Below are positions 44,011 to 56,454 of a DNA stretch of 64,000 nt, piece by piece (within the stretch, counting starts at the first letter, position 1; the number at the start of each line of letters is the position of its first letter). Position numbers and translations under genes: made by a program. Location of the stretch: NCBI GenBank assembly GCA_905221605.1, contig CAJNDS010002383.1:190591-254590 (forward strand), read 5' to 3'. The DNA comes from Symbiodinium natans (taxonomy: Eukaryota > Sar > Dinophyceae > Suessiales > Symbiodiniaceae). The notes below the pieces were generated by a model. The model was given only the letters and a program-made list of their open reading frames with translations. It did not search any database and was not told the DNA's origin.

Positions 44011-44092
44011 TTGGGGTGTTCCCCCTTCTGCTAACAGTCCTTCGGGATTATAATCCCGATTAAGGACTGTTTGCAGAAGGGGGAATATCCCC
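44011..44092. mobile_element. MITE-like element, family M1 copy c (near-perfect palindrome)
   Basis: 82 bp. The arms CCCCCTTCTGCTAACAGTCC and GGACTGTTTGCAGAAGGGGG are complementary with one mismatch and continue to GGGATTATAATCCC in the middle, so the whole element folds into one hairpin. It is shorter than the other M1 copies. Confidence 0.8.
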
Positions 44093-44573
44093 ACGTAAAG
44101 AAGCAAAGAAAGCTCTTTGACAGCCTGGACAGCAGTCACAAGACTGTTTCACAGCTCTCGGGAGGACGGAACCGCGTGGACCCTAGTCCGCACTTCAGGT
44201 GTTCGACGTGGTTGAAGTAGGTATCAACAAGACTCTCCAGACATGCGAGGCATTTTAGGACAAAACAAAAAAGAATGCCGGAAGGAGGGTGCCAAAACTG
44301 GGTGCTAAAAGAAACTCAAGTACAAGGCCAAACCCATCCGGCTGTGCGGAGGATTGGTCTGGGAGGGGGAAGGGTGGGAGAAGGGACAGTCTGTGTCGAG
44401 GGCGGGCTGCGTGGAGGCGGGGAAAGGGGGCAACGTCCGCTTGTTTAATTATAGTGCTCCGCCGACATCCGAAACGAAGGTTGCACCCTTTCTGGGTTGG
44501 ACGTGCCTCCAAGAAGGACATGTCTATTGCCGCCGCCGCCATCTCACCTTCGGAGCAGATCAGGCATTCTCTA

Positions 44574-44659
44574 TACTCCCCTTGGAACCTTAATAAAATT
44601 CATAGTCTCCTCTTGGGTTTTATATAAGCAAAAATAAACAATAATTCCCAAGGGGGATA
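44574..44659. mobile_element. Stowaway-like MITE, family M3 copy a
   Basis: TA-flanked. The left end is TACTCCCCTTGGAACCTTAA and the right end TTCCCAAGGGGGATA. The interior is AT-rich. A TA target and a CTCCCC-type terminus resemble the Stowaway/Tc1-mariner type. Confidence 0.75.
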
Positions 44660-45079
44660 TAGTTCTGGACATCCGGAGCGGGGCTCAGGCTCAAGGGCCT
44701 TGTCTGCGCAGATGCATCCTCTGAGTAAGGGGCTTCGTCAGTGCTACGGACTGCACCTCCGACGAGCACCCCATCCAGGTTCCATGTGAAGCTTCGGATA
44801 TGACTTTCCGGAAAGAGCTGACATGAGACCTGCGATTTTACACATGACTAAGGCCGGAGAGGCCCAACGCAGATCAAGGCCGATACGTTCACGTTCCACT
44901 GCCCTCTTTCCTGTATTCTCATAAGATTGCTGCCGACGAAGAGGATATTATGAATGACCAGGATGATTTTGCATGGCTTGGAGCGACCCTTGGCACTTGG
45001 CACGGTACTTGCGACAACTCCTCTAGAATCTAGAAGATACAGTCTATTCACTATGTACAGTATTTCTCAATCAATACAC

Positions 45080-45081
45080 AG

Positions 45082-45114
<33 letters not shown>

Positions 45115-45155
45115 ATATATATACACATATATATATATGTATATATTAATATTAA
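45080..45155. repeat. (TA)n simple repeat
   Basis: Alternating TA and ACATAT runs. Confidence 0.95.
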
Positions 45156-45283
45156 AAAAAGAGAGACCTTCACCGCCTCAACCCTTGAAGCCACGGAAGC
45201 CTACAGAACTGGAAGGTTCGAGGCCTGGAGCTGCCACACCCTCCAGTGGCTCGAGTCTTCCCTACGTCTTCTTGCTAGATGGC

Positions 45284-45418
45284 TGCGGGTTTAGGGTTTA
45301 GGGTTTAGGGTTTGGGGTTTAGGGTTTAGGGTTTAGGGTTTAGGGTTTGGGGTTTAGGGTTTGGGGTTCAGGGTTTAGCCTGCAGCTCAGGAAGTTGGGG
45401 GGGGGGGGGGGGGGGGGG
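45284..45418 (+). repeat. Telomere-type tract followed by a G homopolymer
   Basis: About twelve TTTAGGG/TTTGGGG units to 45378, a 20-base spacer, then about 21 consecutive G from 45398. Confidence 0.93.
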
Positions 45419-45524
45419 CGGGCGAACTCCATTCCTTGGACCCCAAACCCTACACACACTCAACCTTAACCCCAGGCCCAAGCCTCAAGCCCTACGCGCC
45501 CGCGTGGCAGGCAGGAGACTGAGA

Positions 45525-45527
45525 AAC

Positions 45528-45568
<41 letters not shown>

Positions 45569-45631
45569 ACACACACACAAAATGAAAGAATGAAACACAG
45601 CAAGAAAGAAAGAAAGAAAGAAAGAAAGAAA
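45525..45631 (+). repeat. (CA)n and (GAAA)n microsatellites
   Basis: CA dinucleotides to about 45580, then GAAA tetramers from about 45603. Confidence 0.95.
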
Positions 45632-45749
45632 TAAAGAAAAGAAACTAACAAACAACCTTTTTTGCGAAGGGCGGACGGCCTCAATTTCAACTGAGGAACG
45701 GAGAAGGGGGCTGAGACTTGCAGCTTCGGTTTGACTCGGTGTGACATAC

Positions 45750-45866
45750 ACAGCAACTTGGGATGTTCCCCTGTATACTAACCGTACTTAATAGGGATTA
45801 TAGTACCGCCTCTCAGAATCCCTATTCAGGATTGTTAGTATACAGGGGGAACATCCAAAACAGCAA
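45750..45866. mobile_element. MITE-like element, family M1 copy d, with target duplication
   Basis: The element is 45757-45859, flanked by ACAGCAA at 45750-45756 and 45860-45866. Terminal repeats are CTTGGGATGTTCCCCTGTAT and ATACAGGGGGAACATCC. TACTAACCGTACTTAAT and GGATTGTTAGTA are the subterminal parts. This is the clearest M1 copy, with a 7-bp duplication. Confidence 0.85.
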
Positions 45867-46549
45867 GGGGTTTACGTTTAAGCTTCAGCCAATGCGGCAA
45901 GTTTTGCTTGCTGATGTTCAGTTCTTTTGGCAAAACACGTTGTTACTGTTTGCAAAACAAACTCGAGAAGGATATGTGGCGGATCTATCCGGTGGAGTTC
46001 TGGTGCCCCGGGGTCTGCACATCGTGCTTCTTGCAAGCCCACACCGTGGTCGGCGCGTGACTGTTTCATACCGGCCCGATTCCGATGCACATTGCCTTAA
46101 ACAAAACTCGCGCACAAGTACTTTGGGGACTTAGGAAGCACAGGTCCAAAGCGTTCGAATAACACGTTTAGGCTTAGGCGTTGGATGCTGGCGTCGGATT
46201 TTTGGGTTCAGCGGATCAGGTGGGGGCAGCAGCTATCCATTTTGACACTTGCCCACAACAAGATCGGATCAATTTGGGGTCCGCAGAGGCAGGGGCTAGG
46301 CGAGGGGGGACTTCGTGCCTGCGCTCTGGTAGGCACAATTGAAACTTCAGTTCTCCGTGTAAAGATCTCAGCAGAATGCAGGAGAAGGAGGACTCCGGGA
46401 CACTAGAGGTGGGGAAGCAGGAATTCCCCATGGACATCTATGGAACCTCGAGGCGAATAGTGACGATGTGCCAACAAAGCCTCAGCTGCAACCTCGAAGG
46501 ACTTTGGCTCCAGTTTACGGCGGATGGCTTCGATGATCTTTGGTGGAGC
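45867..46549. other. Intergenic stretch, no gene recognised
   Basis: Short open frames only. Confidence 0.4.
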
Positions 46550-46752
46550 TGAGGGTTTAGGGTTTAGGGTTTAGGGTTTAGGGTTTAGGGTTTAGGGTTT
46601 AGGGTTTAGGGTTTAGGGTTTAGGGTTTAGGGTTTAGGGTTTAAGGTTAGGGTTTAGGGTTTAGGGTTTAGGGTTTAGGGTTTAGGGTTTAGGGTTTAGG
46701 GTTTAGGGTTTAGGGTTTAGGGTTTAGGGTTTAGGGTTTAGGGTTTAGGGTG
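46550..46752 (+). repeat. Long interstitial telomere-type tract
   Basis: About 29 units of TTTAGGG, almost perfect, with a single shortened unit near 46643. Confidence 0.97.
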
Positions 46753-49116
46753 AACCAAGTCCAACTCACAGTGTACCCCCGGCAAACCTGAAGGCCCGAG
46801 AGTGAACCTAGATCTCCCACCCTGTGCGCGCTTTCTCCGAGCGCGTTGGCATGCGAGCTAAAACGCTGGCATCCTCAATCCCGGGAGTCATTGGCAAACC
46901 CTGAACTGGCAAACCCCTGAATTCTACGCTTGACGTGAGCCAACCCTGAGCTGTTGTGCTAGGCTCGACTGTTCTCGAACAAGGGCACGTTGTTCGGGGA
47001 GGGTCTGATCCACATGCAGGATTGCCCGGCTGCGTTGGAGGTTGCAACATACCAACTGCCCAGAGAAACACTCTCAGCGGAGCACCCGCACTTCCTCAGC
47101 AAATGCTTCAACAGTCAACAGCCTGCAGGCCGCGCCCGCGTGCGGCGCCAAGCAACACCAACCAGGTAATTAGGGCATTTCCTCGCGACTTCAGGAATTA
47201 GAGGGGAACTTCCCATGTTGAAGCTTTCAGACGTGATTTGAACTCCGCAAGCTCTGCAGGCTCTGCACACTCTCGGACAAAGGAGGCAACTGAGGCGAGC
47301 AACGGCTCAGGGTCGAAAGCAGCATAGCGAGCAAAAAGCCTACCCTTGGTTGAAACCCACGGAACTGGACCCCCGAGTGACCGTCTTCTCTGTATTGGAG
47401 GGTCAGGGTTGTTCGGCTTTCCCCATGCTTATTCTGAGCCGAAAACACCTCCAACCTGAAGCCCTGAAAACATGGCATTCAACACCATGGGAGCCTCTTG
47501 AGTCCCTCAGAAAGTCCCACGGTCGATGCGGTGATGGGAGTTTCAAGTGCAAGGATTTTGAGGGGGTCGCTTGGGTTTCTCCGCGTTTCTCCTTGGAGTT
47601 GCAGTCTGAAGCGGTTGTTTGAGCTTTTCGGATCTTTTGGGGGGGACTTGCATCTGTATCGCCTTGAAACCTGCGCTCAAAATCCGGACTTTGCGCAAGA
47701 GGCACCCAAGCAGGACAGTTCAACACCACGCCACTCGCACTTGTGGAACCTGGAACCTCTGAAGCGAAACCCTTCTTGAAATGTGCCAAAGCATCAGACG
47801 CAAGGCCCAAAAGGCTCTAGAGTCCCAGCGCCATGCCGGAGCCCTACTAGTAACGACCCCGAAGCCCTATGGCGTGGTGGCGAGACCGGGCACCGTGCTC
47901 GAGTGTAATGCGTCCTGGTGATGGGGGTTCGGCGGTGTAGGGCGTAGAGCTGGGATCGGTCAGCTTCCACCAGGGATGCGGCTGCCATGCCAAACTCCCC
48001 AAGTCCAGTTACACACCTTTCATATCACAAAATATAGCACCATATTACTCAAAGGAAGCGAGGGAAGAGCCCTGCCAACAGCAGGTCCAGGTCAAGTCAA
48101 CCTGAAGCTCCGCTGGGGAGGTCTGAGCGTGCACCGCCTTCTACGTCCACACACAAACGCATGTCCGAACCTTTCATGATGTGACTTCCACGCCAATCTA
48201 CGCCACACGGCCCCTTGTCGAATCCATAGTTTCGCCACACCACAGCGATGACAACAGGACCCTCTCCTGCTTGACTCGCTCGTCAACGCTCGATTCATCT
48301 TCTCCGGTGCAGCCTCAGATGCTTTGCGGGTTGCAAGTCGCACTGTCGAAGGTCTTTTTAACAAGCATCAAATTCTCAGCATCTTTGTGCGTTCTCAAGT
48401 GGGTTCGGATGGGACAGTCTCAAACTGCTCTGCAGTTCGCCGCGCTGCGTTGGGCAGCACCGCGATGTTCCTGGGGCCACCGGCCGGCTCGAATCGATTC
48501 TGGTGCGACACCTGCGTTTACCATCTTAGCGCTGGCTTGTGGCTTGGGGCTGGGGCTCGCAGGCTACCGAAATGGCTTCCGCAGCATTGTATCACATGTG
48601 CAGCTAGGGTCTTCATGGCCATTTGCCATCAACAACGTCGATTGCGCACATCCTTCCTGGCGATGTGACCTACTTCAGCAGCATTCGCACGTCACACCAC
48701 TTCACCTTTGCCTATCATTGCCGGCTTCTTCCACTGTCGATGCGTCAACCGTGCCGGCTTTGCCATTTTTGCAGGAGGTGGCTCCCAGAGGCTCAAATTT
48801 CCCTACACCCTCAAAACATCCCTGAACCCTAAACCCTAAACCCCTGAGCACGGACCATTCCCAGACAGCCCAACCTTGCCACGGCGCTCCACACCCGGAT
48901 GGCCTTGGATGAAGGGGTTTACTGGGGGGGTAGAAGGGGGGGCATAAGGGGGGGTTCAAGGGGGGTGGCCTGGGGACCTCCTCTAAGGGAACCTGTTGCC
49001 TGGTGTGATCAAGGAGGGCATTCGAGATCATTCGAGTAGCGCAGGTGCGAAGCACGAAGCCTGAGATATGCCATTTGTGCGATCTGAGCCTGTGACATAT
49101 GGGGCTTATGCCTTAA
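46753..49116. other. Stretch without a recognisable gene
   Basis: The longest frame (48181-48825, plus) has a hydrophobic stretch (FTILALACGLGLGLAGY) but no family match, and competing frames overlap it. A two-unit CCCTAAA stretch lies at 48826-48845. Confidence 0.35.
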
Positions 49117-49185
49117 CATAGCCCCCCAAAGAGTAGGATCCCCTTATAGTAAGGACCCCAATAAGGTACCCCTATTTTGGAAAGT
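49117..49185. mobile_element. MITE-like remnant, family M2 copy e
   Basis: Core only: GAGTAGGATCCCCTTATAGT, AAGGACCCCAATAAGGTACC, then CTATTTTGGAAA. The terminal repeats are lost. Confidence 0.6.
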
Positions 49186-49396
49186 CGACTCTTTGGATGT
49201 AACTCAGGACCTACTGGAGGGAAGAAAGCGATATGATATGCAGAATGCGAACGTTACAGGCAACCAGTAGTTCAATTACCCTCATGCCCTTGCGACTATT
49301 TTTGCTTGTCTTCCCCATGCGCAAAGACACACCAAAGAGCGTTGGATGCAGAGGCAAAACCATCAGCCCTGTACCTTCAACCCAAAAAAACTCTAA

Positions 49397-49461
49397 ACAA
49401 ACCCTAAACCCTAAACCCTAAACGCTAAACCCTAAACGCTAAACCCTAAACCCCAAACCCC
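49397..49461 (-). repeat. Interstitial telomere-type tract, C-rich on plus
   Basis: CCCTAAA units with CGCTAAA variants and two CCCCAAA at the end. Confidence 0.93.
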
Positions 49462-49584
49462 ACACCCCGAGACCGCTGATTCCCGACGGGTGACTTTGGA
49501 AGCGCTCGAGGGCAGCAAGGATGGCCTGCTTCCGAGCCTGCGGTGCTGAGGAGCCACGCGACGTAAACTTGAACTGGGAATATG

Positions 49585-49793
49585 GGGGGGGGGGGGGGGG
49601 GCTTACGATGTTAGGGTTTAGGGTTTAGGGTTTAGGGTTTAGGGTTTAGGGTTTAGGGTTTAGGGTTTAGGGTTTAGGGTTTAGGGTTTAGGGTTTAGGG
49701 TTTAGGGTTTAGGGTTTAGGGTTTAGGGTTTAGGGTTTAGGGTTTAGGGTTTAGGGTTTAGGGTTTAGGGTTTAGGGTTTAGGGTTTAGGGTC
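49585..49793 (+). repeat. G homopolymer and long telomere-type tract
   Basis: About 19 G at 49585-49603, then about 26 perfect TTTAGGG units from 49611. It is among the least degenerate tracts in the window, so presumably recent or homogenised. Confidence 0.97.
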
Positions 49794-49799
49794 CTATGA

Positions 49800-49906
49800 A
49801 TATGGGGGTTTCCGAAGATAGGGGGACCCTTTTGCGGGTTCCTATGATGAGGGTTCTACTATTTTGGGGGTATCTTAAGGGTACCACTATTTGGGGAGAT
49901 ACACAT
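49800..49906. mobile_element. MITE-like element, family M2 copy f
   Basis: GGGGGTTTCCGAAGATAGGG starts it, with CTACTATTTTGGGG, AAGGGTACCACTATTTGGGG inside. It begins a few bases after the telomere-type tract. Confidence 0.7.
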
Positions 49907-50114
49907 TTACAGTTCGAAGCTGAGCAAAGTGTGGCGTTCCTTTGCTGCCGTTGTATGTCTGCGGCGCTTGTTGCTACGTCCGTTGTGTTTTCTGTGCTGA
50001 TGTCTCCTAATTCTGTTGTGTTGCGTATAACTGCGATATGTCTGTTCCACTGAATACAAGATTATGAGCTGCTAGTGTATTTGTATTGTTTTCAGTGTGT
50101 GGCACTACTTAACA

Positions 50115-50743
50115 CTAATAAAATGGAAAATGATTTCGTTGATAACAATTTTCTTGTTGTTGGTGTATATATGCTTGATTTTGAGATTGAAGGTGTCGCA
50201 CCTTGGCTTGGTTTGTAAAACTACTTCCGCAAGGGCATTCTATCACTTGACAGAGTTTTCTTTGTGCTTCACGCGATAAGTTTTTGCTTGTTCCTTTCTC
50301 CTCTCCGGGCTCTCTTTTGGCCACGTTTTAACCTTGTCACAGAACTTCCCTGTTTTCCAATGATAAACTCGCTTTTGTTCTTGTATATGCTTCTTGTTTT
50401 CTTTCGCCCATTCTTTTTTGTATTCTTTCCGCTCTTCCAATGACACAACAGGACGCTTTACAGCATTCAAGTCGGGGTTAAGTTGCTCAAAATAATCCCG
50501 TTCAACTTCTCTCGCTGCTACACTACTTTCACAGCATCGGGTTTCAAGTTCAACCATCTCCCAATTGTTCCAATCGAACCGGTTATGAGACTTGTTATTT
50601 GGACGTATACACTCCTTCTTTTGTATAGACTTCCATGCTGCAAAGTCGGTTGTGTGTCCTACATTTACACTGTTTATATTTGTATCCTTACAAACAATCT
50701 TTTCAACATGTGTATTGCCATAATCTATTGGGTTTCTTTGCAT
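50115..50743 (-). pseudogene. Decayed GIY-YIG nuclease-like gene in an AT-rich island
   Basis: ATG at 50743 (MQRNPIDYGNTH). VEKIVCKDTN, VNVGHTTDFAAWKS and NWEMVELE correspond to the GIY-YIG fold, but the usual tyrosines of both signature strands are replaced (E in THVEK, N in VNVG), the usual arginine appears as W (AAWKS), and a segment before NWEM is shortened. A charged linker follows (VSLEERKEYKKEWAKENKK). A frame change near 50245-50290 separates the C-terminal Cys/His segment (ECPCGSSFTNQAKVRH) that ends at 50115. GIY-YIG nucleases cut DNA and occur in mobile genes and large DNA viruses of algae. Low GC compared with both flanks suggests transfer. Family assignment is from motif pattern only. 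Confidence 0.65.
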
Positions 50744-50768
50744 AATACCTTCTAATATACTATTCAAT

Positions 50769-53530
50769 GATCTTTCCTGTTTAACATGTTATATTACTTT
50801 TTGAAGGAATCAAATACCTTTAACCCCATGTCGCGAACCTCTGCTTTTTGTTCCGACAGTAATGTTATACAGACCTCGACCGGCATACCGGTAGAATTAA
50901 GTGTAGCATTGGCAGGCTTGACTTCAGTAACACCTGTCTGTTAATGAAGCACAAGGGTATTCAGGATATCATTTAGAACCGAGTTGATTTTGAAATTGAA
51001 GGGCATAATTGGTGTCAGAAATTCCTCCATCTGCCTCACCTGATGCTTGATGTGGGTAATAAAGGTGACAGAACCTTTTGTCGCAGTAGTCTAACCTATA
51101 CTTGGACTTCCTGGCTTGTAAAAAATGCTGAGCCCGGGAAAGGGGATTAGCTGGTGCTTGACTTAAGCCTGAACCCCAACCCCAATGACTAGAAAGCCGC
51201 CTTCAATAATCGCCCAAAGCCGAGTAGCCCAAACCACTACGAAAATGGCACGTGGAGTACGCCTACCTCCCTGTAGGTGCTCATACTGGGACAGCAGCAG
51301 GGAGAATCTGAGCTAGAGGTCGGGGAACCGAAGTCGAAGTTGAAACAAGCTTGGGCCTTTGTTGGGGTTTAGGGTTTAGGGCTAGGGTTTACGGGGTTTC
51401 GGGTTTAGGGTTTAGGGTTGCGGCCCCCGTGGGTTTAGAAGTCGAACGGTTGAGGCCCTGGACTCGCACCTCATCGGCTATCCAGGGCTTCTCGACTTCT
51501 GATGCCTTGCTCACCACCTCCGCGTTTATGGCGTAGCTGTTCTTGAGGGCTTCTCGGGCTGTCGAGATATGTTTGGAACTACTTGTAGTAGATGCCTATG
51601 CTGCCTTCTGCATAGCCTGCCGCCGCTCCTGACCTAAGTCGGGCGTCTTGAGAATGTAGAAGCAGACTCGATAGTTCAACAAGTACGAGCTTATCATCGC
51701 CAAGGGTGAACGTTTGCGCATGCGCGGCTCACTCCCAAAAACCTGAACCATTTAATCAAAGCCTGATCCAGTACCACTCCACATTCTCAGCTAACGCAAT
51801 GGCTCTCCGTTGCTTGGGATTCCGGGTCTGGTTTCGGAGGATGCAAAAACTTCCATGAATCTCCGCATCAGCGGTTGGAAGAGAATGGCGAGATGGACAG
51901 ACTGCGGACAGACACGGACGAGATCAATTCGGGGCCGCCGTTGCAAGGCACCAGACCTTCACACCTGTTGCCGAAACCACAGCCACACACCGGAAAATGA
52001 TGGTAAGTGAACACAAATGATGCAAAAGCGCAAAAGCAAATAAGGCTGTGAGTCTCTGAGTCTTCGGAACTGATCGCCGGTTACAAGATGAAGAGCAGCG
52101 ACGCCGACTGTCAATCCCTCCAAGCCCCGCCCTCACCCCAGTGCTCCCGAAGGCACGGAGCGAGAACAGAATCCCAGAGAGGTTTCGGAAGAGAACGGGA
52201 GAGAGCCAACTATTGCGGTGTGCTTCTCCCATTGTGACCCAGCTGAAATCACTGTAGTGACGTGCAGAAGCTTGCTGCCGGAGTCTTAGGATGAAGTCCT
52301 TGTCAGCAGAGAGCAAAACCTTACCCCGTGGTGCAGATATGCGTAGCCATGCGTAGATGGTGTCGCGGTAGATTGCAAGTGAAAACGACGGACTTGCAAC
52401 GATGCACTCCCGGAGCCAAATCCGCAAATCTGCAAGGAACCTCCTGATACTTGAAAACTACAAATGGCCCATAAGTCCTAAATCAGGGCCCTACACCCTA
52501 AACCCTAAACCCTTAACCCTAATGTCCTAAAACTCTTTAAACCCTCAGCCTTAAGCTGTGCCGAGCCTGACCGCAGCGGCACATGGGACCACACGGACCC
52601 GGCGGCTCCGTGTCCCCCGGAGGAATCTGGGAAGCAATCGATATCAAAGGATGCTTCAAAGGTCGGGGTTTAGGGTTTAGCGTTTGGGGTTTGGGGTTTG
52701 GGGTTTAGGGTTTAGAGTTTGGGTTTAGGGTTTAGGCTTTCGGGTTTGGGGGGGCTCCGGAAATTTGAGTTTGGTCACCATGAAGACGAGTTTGTTGGCT
52801 TGAACAGGTTCGCGTGATTCAAGCGACGACGACACAGGTCTGCACGTGCACTCTTACAGGCGCGTTTTCTGAAGCTGCAGGACAGCAGGAAAAACTCGCA
52901 TGATGCATTCGTCAGAAAGGCCACATCGAATAAGTCTCTTCGCGTGACCAGCAAAACTTTTGAAACAAGTGACCATTGTCAAGTAGAACGACTCATTGTC
53001 AAAGGCTTTCCATGCTTTTCCAATCGGGTAATTTGCCGAGGCCGGAGTTCCTTTCCCCCCTCCGCATCGGTCAGGGGAGTCAAACATAGGCTTTTCCTGT
53101 GTCACCTTCTTCCCCTTCTTCCCCCCCTTGCCTGTGCCAGCCCACCCCTTCTCCTTCTTCTATGACCCCCTCAGCGCCATCATCGATGCTACTGTATTTT
53201 CGTAACGTAGCCGTATGCCATGCATGTGTTGCAGGCAGCATTAAACCCTAGATCTTAAACCGCCCCGGCGCCCTCGCCGAAGCAGCCTCGCGCTAGCTGT
53301 TAACTTATTATGCTCCCTCCAAAATCTGAAAGGCGCCGCTTGGAGGAGAAAGTTAAAAAAAGTGCTATTCGTTTGCTTGATAGAAGTCGTAGCATTGTTG
53401 ATTGCGCCGCGCACTTGTCTTGCCGTGGCCCAAGGACAGCGCACAAGCAGCAGCAGAGCGGCAGCAGACAGAAAGCAATGCGCGTTGCAAAGCAAAGTCC
53501 AGCCTGCCACATGCTGCTCCCAGTACACAT
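50769..53530. other. Stretch without a recognisable gene, three small telomere-type tracts
   Basis: The AT-rich character persists to about 51120. Telomere-type units occur at about 51364-51420 and 52664-52745 (G-rich, with TTTGGGG variants) and 52494-52522 (C-rich). The short plus frame at 53310 (MLPPKSERRRLEEKVKK) is protein-like but runs into an M2 element. Confidence 0.4.
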
Positions 53531-53632
53531 GGGAGTTGCGAAAAAAAGGGACCCCCAATATCCACCCCCAAATAGTAAGATTCCGTCATAACAAGGACCC
53601 CAATAAGGTACCACTATCTTCCAAAACCCCCA
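53531..53632. mobile_element. MITE-like element, family M2 copy g
   Basis: GGGAGTTGCGAAAA at left, CTTCCAAAACCCCC at right. Interior, on minus: GTGGTACCTTATTGGGGTCC, then CTTACTATTTGGGGGT and TTGGGGGTCCC. Confidence 0.75.
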
Positions 53633-54218
53633 CACAAAGTGATGAGGGTGGCACAAGAGCGGAACGAATGATGCTCATACGGGCTTTCTCCGCGCATCTG
53701 AACAAGAGCGTGCAGCACACGTCGTGCTATTTTAACACTCACTTCTGATTTTGGGTCACATGATTGTCGCGCTACAATTTTCCCAAACCAGGACTACGAA
53801 CCAAGAACCTGCTCAGGAGACACGTTCGTGACAGTCTTGGTTCCATTGGGTGAAACGTGCCGAGGCTCAATGTTTCCTTCACCGGTTCTGACCAAACAAA
53901 AAACTATTCCCTGCGCTCTCCTGAGGCTTAGGACTGCACCTCTATCCCCTCAAAACCGAGGTGTTTCAAAATTGATCTGCGAGTAACTCCAAACCAAACG
54001 CCCGACAACCTCCAAGGCCCTGTGGACACACCTAACGACTGGGGCATCGGCCGGTGGCAATTGCGCGTTGCGCGGTGGCTCACCTGCAAAGCTCGCTTCG
54101 GAGTCGATTCTGAGAGACCTACAGCAATGTTTCGACATGACTTTCAGGGCAACATCGTCCGAAGATGCTCCAATATGGTCCAAAACAGCTTTCGGCGGCT
54201 GGGGAAAAATGTGTATAA

Positions 54219-54256
<38 letters not shown>

Positions 54257-55588
54257 GTTTATTTATATTTATCTATTCATTTACTTATTTGCCAGAAATC
54301 ATATACTGAATGCGGCAGAACCGAGAAACCAAAAGGTGGTCTCCAGGAGCTAATGCCCATGCGGACCCAGAGGAATGGTCCTACAGTGATGTGGGCCCTG
54401 AATCACCACGTCCCCCCACATCCCCCCCCCCCCTCCCCCCCCGCCCACCCCGCAGGTCTCAGGGTTGAAACTCAAAGTCCATATCACCATCGCGATAATT
54501 ACCGAACCCCTGACTCCATACAGAAAAAACCATGCTCAACTATGCCGGAGAAGACCCCAAACATTGGGTAAGACCAGGACAAGGCACATCCAAGTGTCAA
54601 AGCCAAGAACGCACTGCACTTCGCAAAGAGCATGCACACAGGACTGTGGCCGGAGCACAACTTGGACCCAGCGACACCGCAGCAGGCGCACGATTTTCCG
54701 CGCGAGACGAATCAGACTAGGGTTTTGGGGGGTTCACACAGTAGATTAACAGAAAAGGACCACAAGGGAATGCTAGAAGTAACTTCCTCCGACACCCTTA
54801 TATTATTCAATCGGCACCCGCGCCGGGAGCACGATCCAAGGCCCGACAACGACAGTTTCTCTAAGGGGGAGCACGAGTTGGACCACGGAATGTAGGGACC
54901 TGTCGACAGGGCAAGTTAGCCACATGCAGCCATGCAAAAGCTTAGTGTCCACAATCAAAACGGCGCCAAGAATCGCCAGATACTCACCACACCGGGGTCA
55001 GAGCAACGTAACCGGGTCGCGAGCGCCACGCGCTTACCTCAACCAACTCCTCCACACTGCAGGTTAAACGCAAGAGCTCCGTAAAAAGCACGCACACTGT
55101 TTATCTACAGCTCGGTCAAGAATCGAAATCCCCCAAGCCTCTTAGCCTCTTTCTGCCTCCTCCCCAAGCTCCTGCCTCCGGGCTCCCACCCACCACCCTC
55201 ACCAATCCAGCCTTGGCAAGGTTTGCTCTTCGTGGCTCAATCGTGGCTCCATTGGGGCTCTAGCAGGCTTGGACGTCTCCAGCTTTCTCAAGGCATGGCT
55301 TCGAGGGGCTCGCGGTATGGAAATATGGAAACTTCCTCGAAGCTTCATGCCCTAACGTCAGCTCCCCCGAGAAGGCTTCAGTTCAAGGGCCCTAAGGGCC
55401 CTGGGCGCGGCCTAGGGCTATGGGTTCTTTCTGCAGTCTACAACTGGTGGGAGTTGAAGGGAGGCTCTCCTTGACTCAGCTTCTGCGGCACTTCCAGAAC
55501 TGCCGGGGCTCCTGCCAACCACGTGGCAACCCTCCGTGGAGTTCCTTCGGGGACACCGCTTCTTCAGCTTGCTCTCGTGTCTATATTT
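53633..55588. other. Stretch without a recognisable gene
   Basis: Contains a (TA)n/TTTA patch at about 54213-54290 and a C run at 54425-54438. No domains are visible. Confidence 0.4.
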
Positions 55589-55691
55589 GGGGGTTTCCGA
55601 AGTTAGGGTGCACCTTCTTGGAGTGCTTGTTAGAAGGGGATCCTACTATTTGGGGATCTCCATTTGGGGTCCCCCTGTTGTCGTAAACCCC
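55589..55691. mobile_element. MITE-like element, family M2 copy h
   Basis: GGGGGTTTCCGAAGTTAGGG at left and GTCGTAAACCCC at right, with GGATCCTACTATTTGGGG and TTTGGGGTCCCCCTG inside. ATATTT and ACATTT flank it, a possible but imperfect target duplication. Confidence 0.75.
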
Positions 55692-56454
55692 ACATTTCAA
55701 GGTGCAGGGGTACTCAGGCGACCCCAGGGCGACCAAGAAGGGAGTCTCCGCGCTTTTGGGATGAGCTTTGCTTCTGGGCGCAGTGCCCTGCCAGGCACTA
55801 TAAATTGACATAGCTGACACCCAAGTTCCTCGCAAAACTCAAAGCCTGAGCTGCGCACGTTCCTCAGGATTCCCAGGCTCAGGTTTCTTTACTATCTTAT
55901 CATGGTCTACATGTGTATTGGATTCGGGTGCTAGGTGGTTCCCAACCTGAAGGCCCTCAAGAACTGCACGAGGCCGGGACGTCACGAAGTATTCAGCGGC
56001 ATAGCCTCCAGGGAATCTCGCGTGGAATTGAGGTAAGGCGGGTTGAGGAATGTCCGTCTGCGGGGTGCCCACCGCGTTTTCCTGGGTAGTGGACCCTCGC
56101 ATTGTCCAGGGCATCTGCAAGCTCTAGCCGTCTCACTACAACGTACATTTTTGGGTGGGCTGCACTGTCATCAGCTGCGTGAGCACTGCACAACCCTGCC
56201 ACCCTAAACCCCCGCGGCCCGGCAATTTGCAACTCCGTGAATTTTGCCGGGACATCTCCTGAACGAAGCAAAACAAACCATTAAACACGACTACAACGAC
56301 TGCGAGGGACTGGACGTGTCTTCAATTCTTTTGCAACGAACCCACCGAACCATGTCCCTATCGCGCAAACCCTACAATTTTGGACAAGGTGGCAAAAAAC
56401 TATAACACCATGTATTGCCCTTCAAGTATTTTGCATCCTCCGGAACCATGAACT
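55692..56454. other. Intergenic stretch, no gene recognised
   Basis: Short frames only. Confidence 0.4.
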
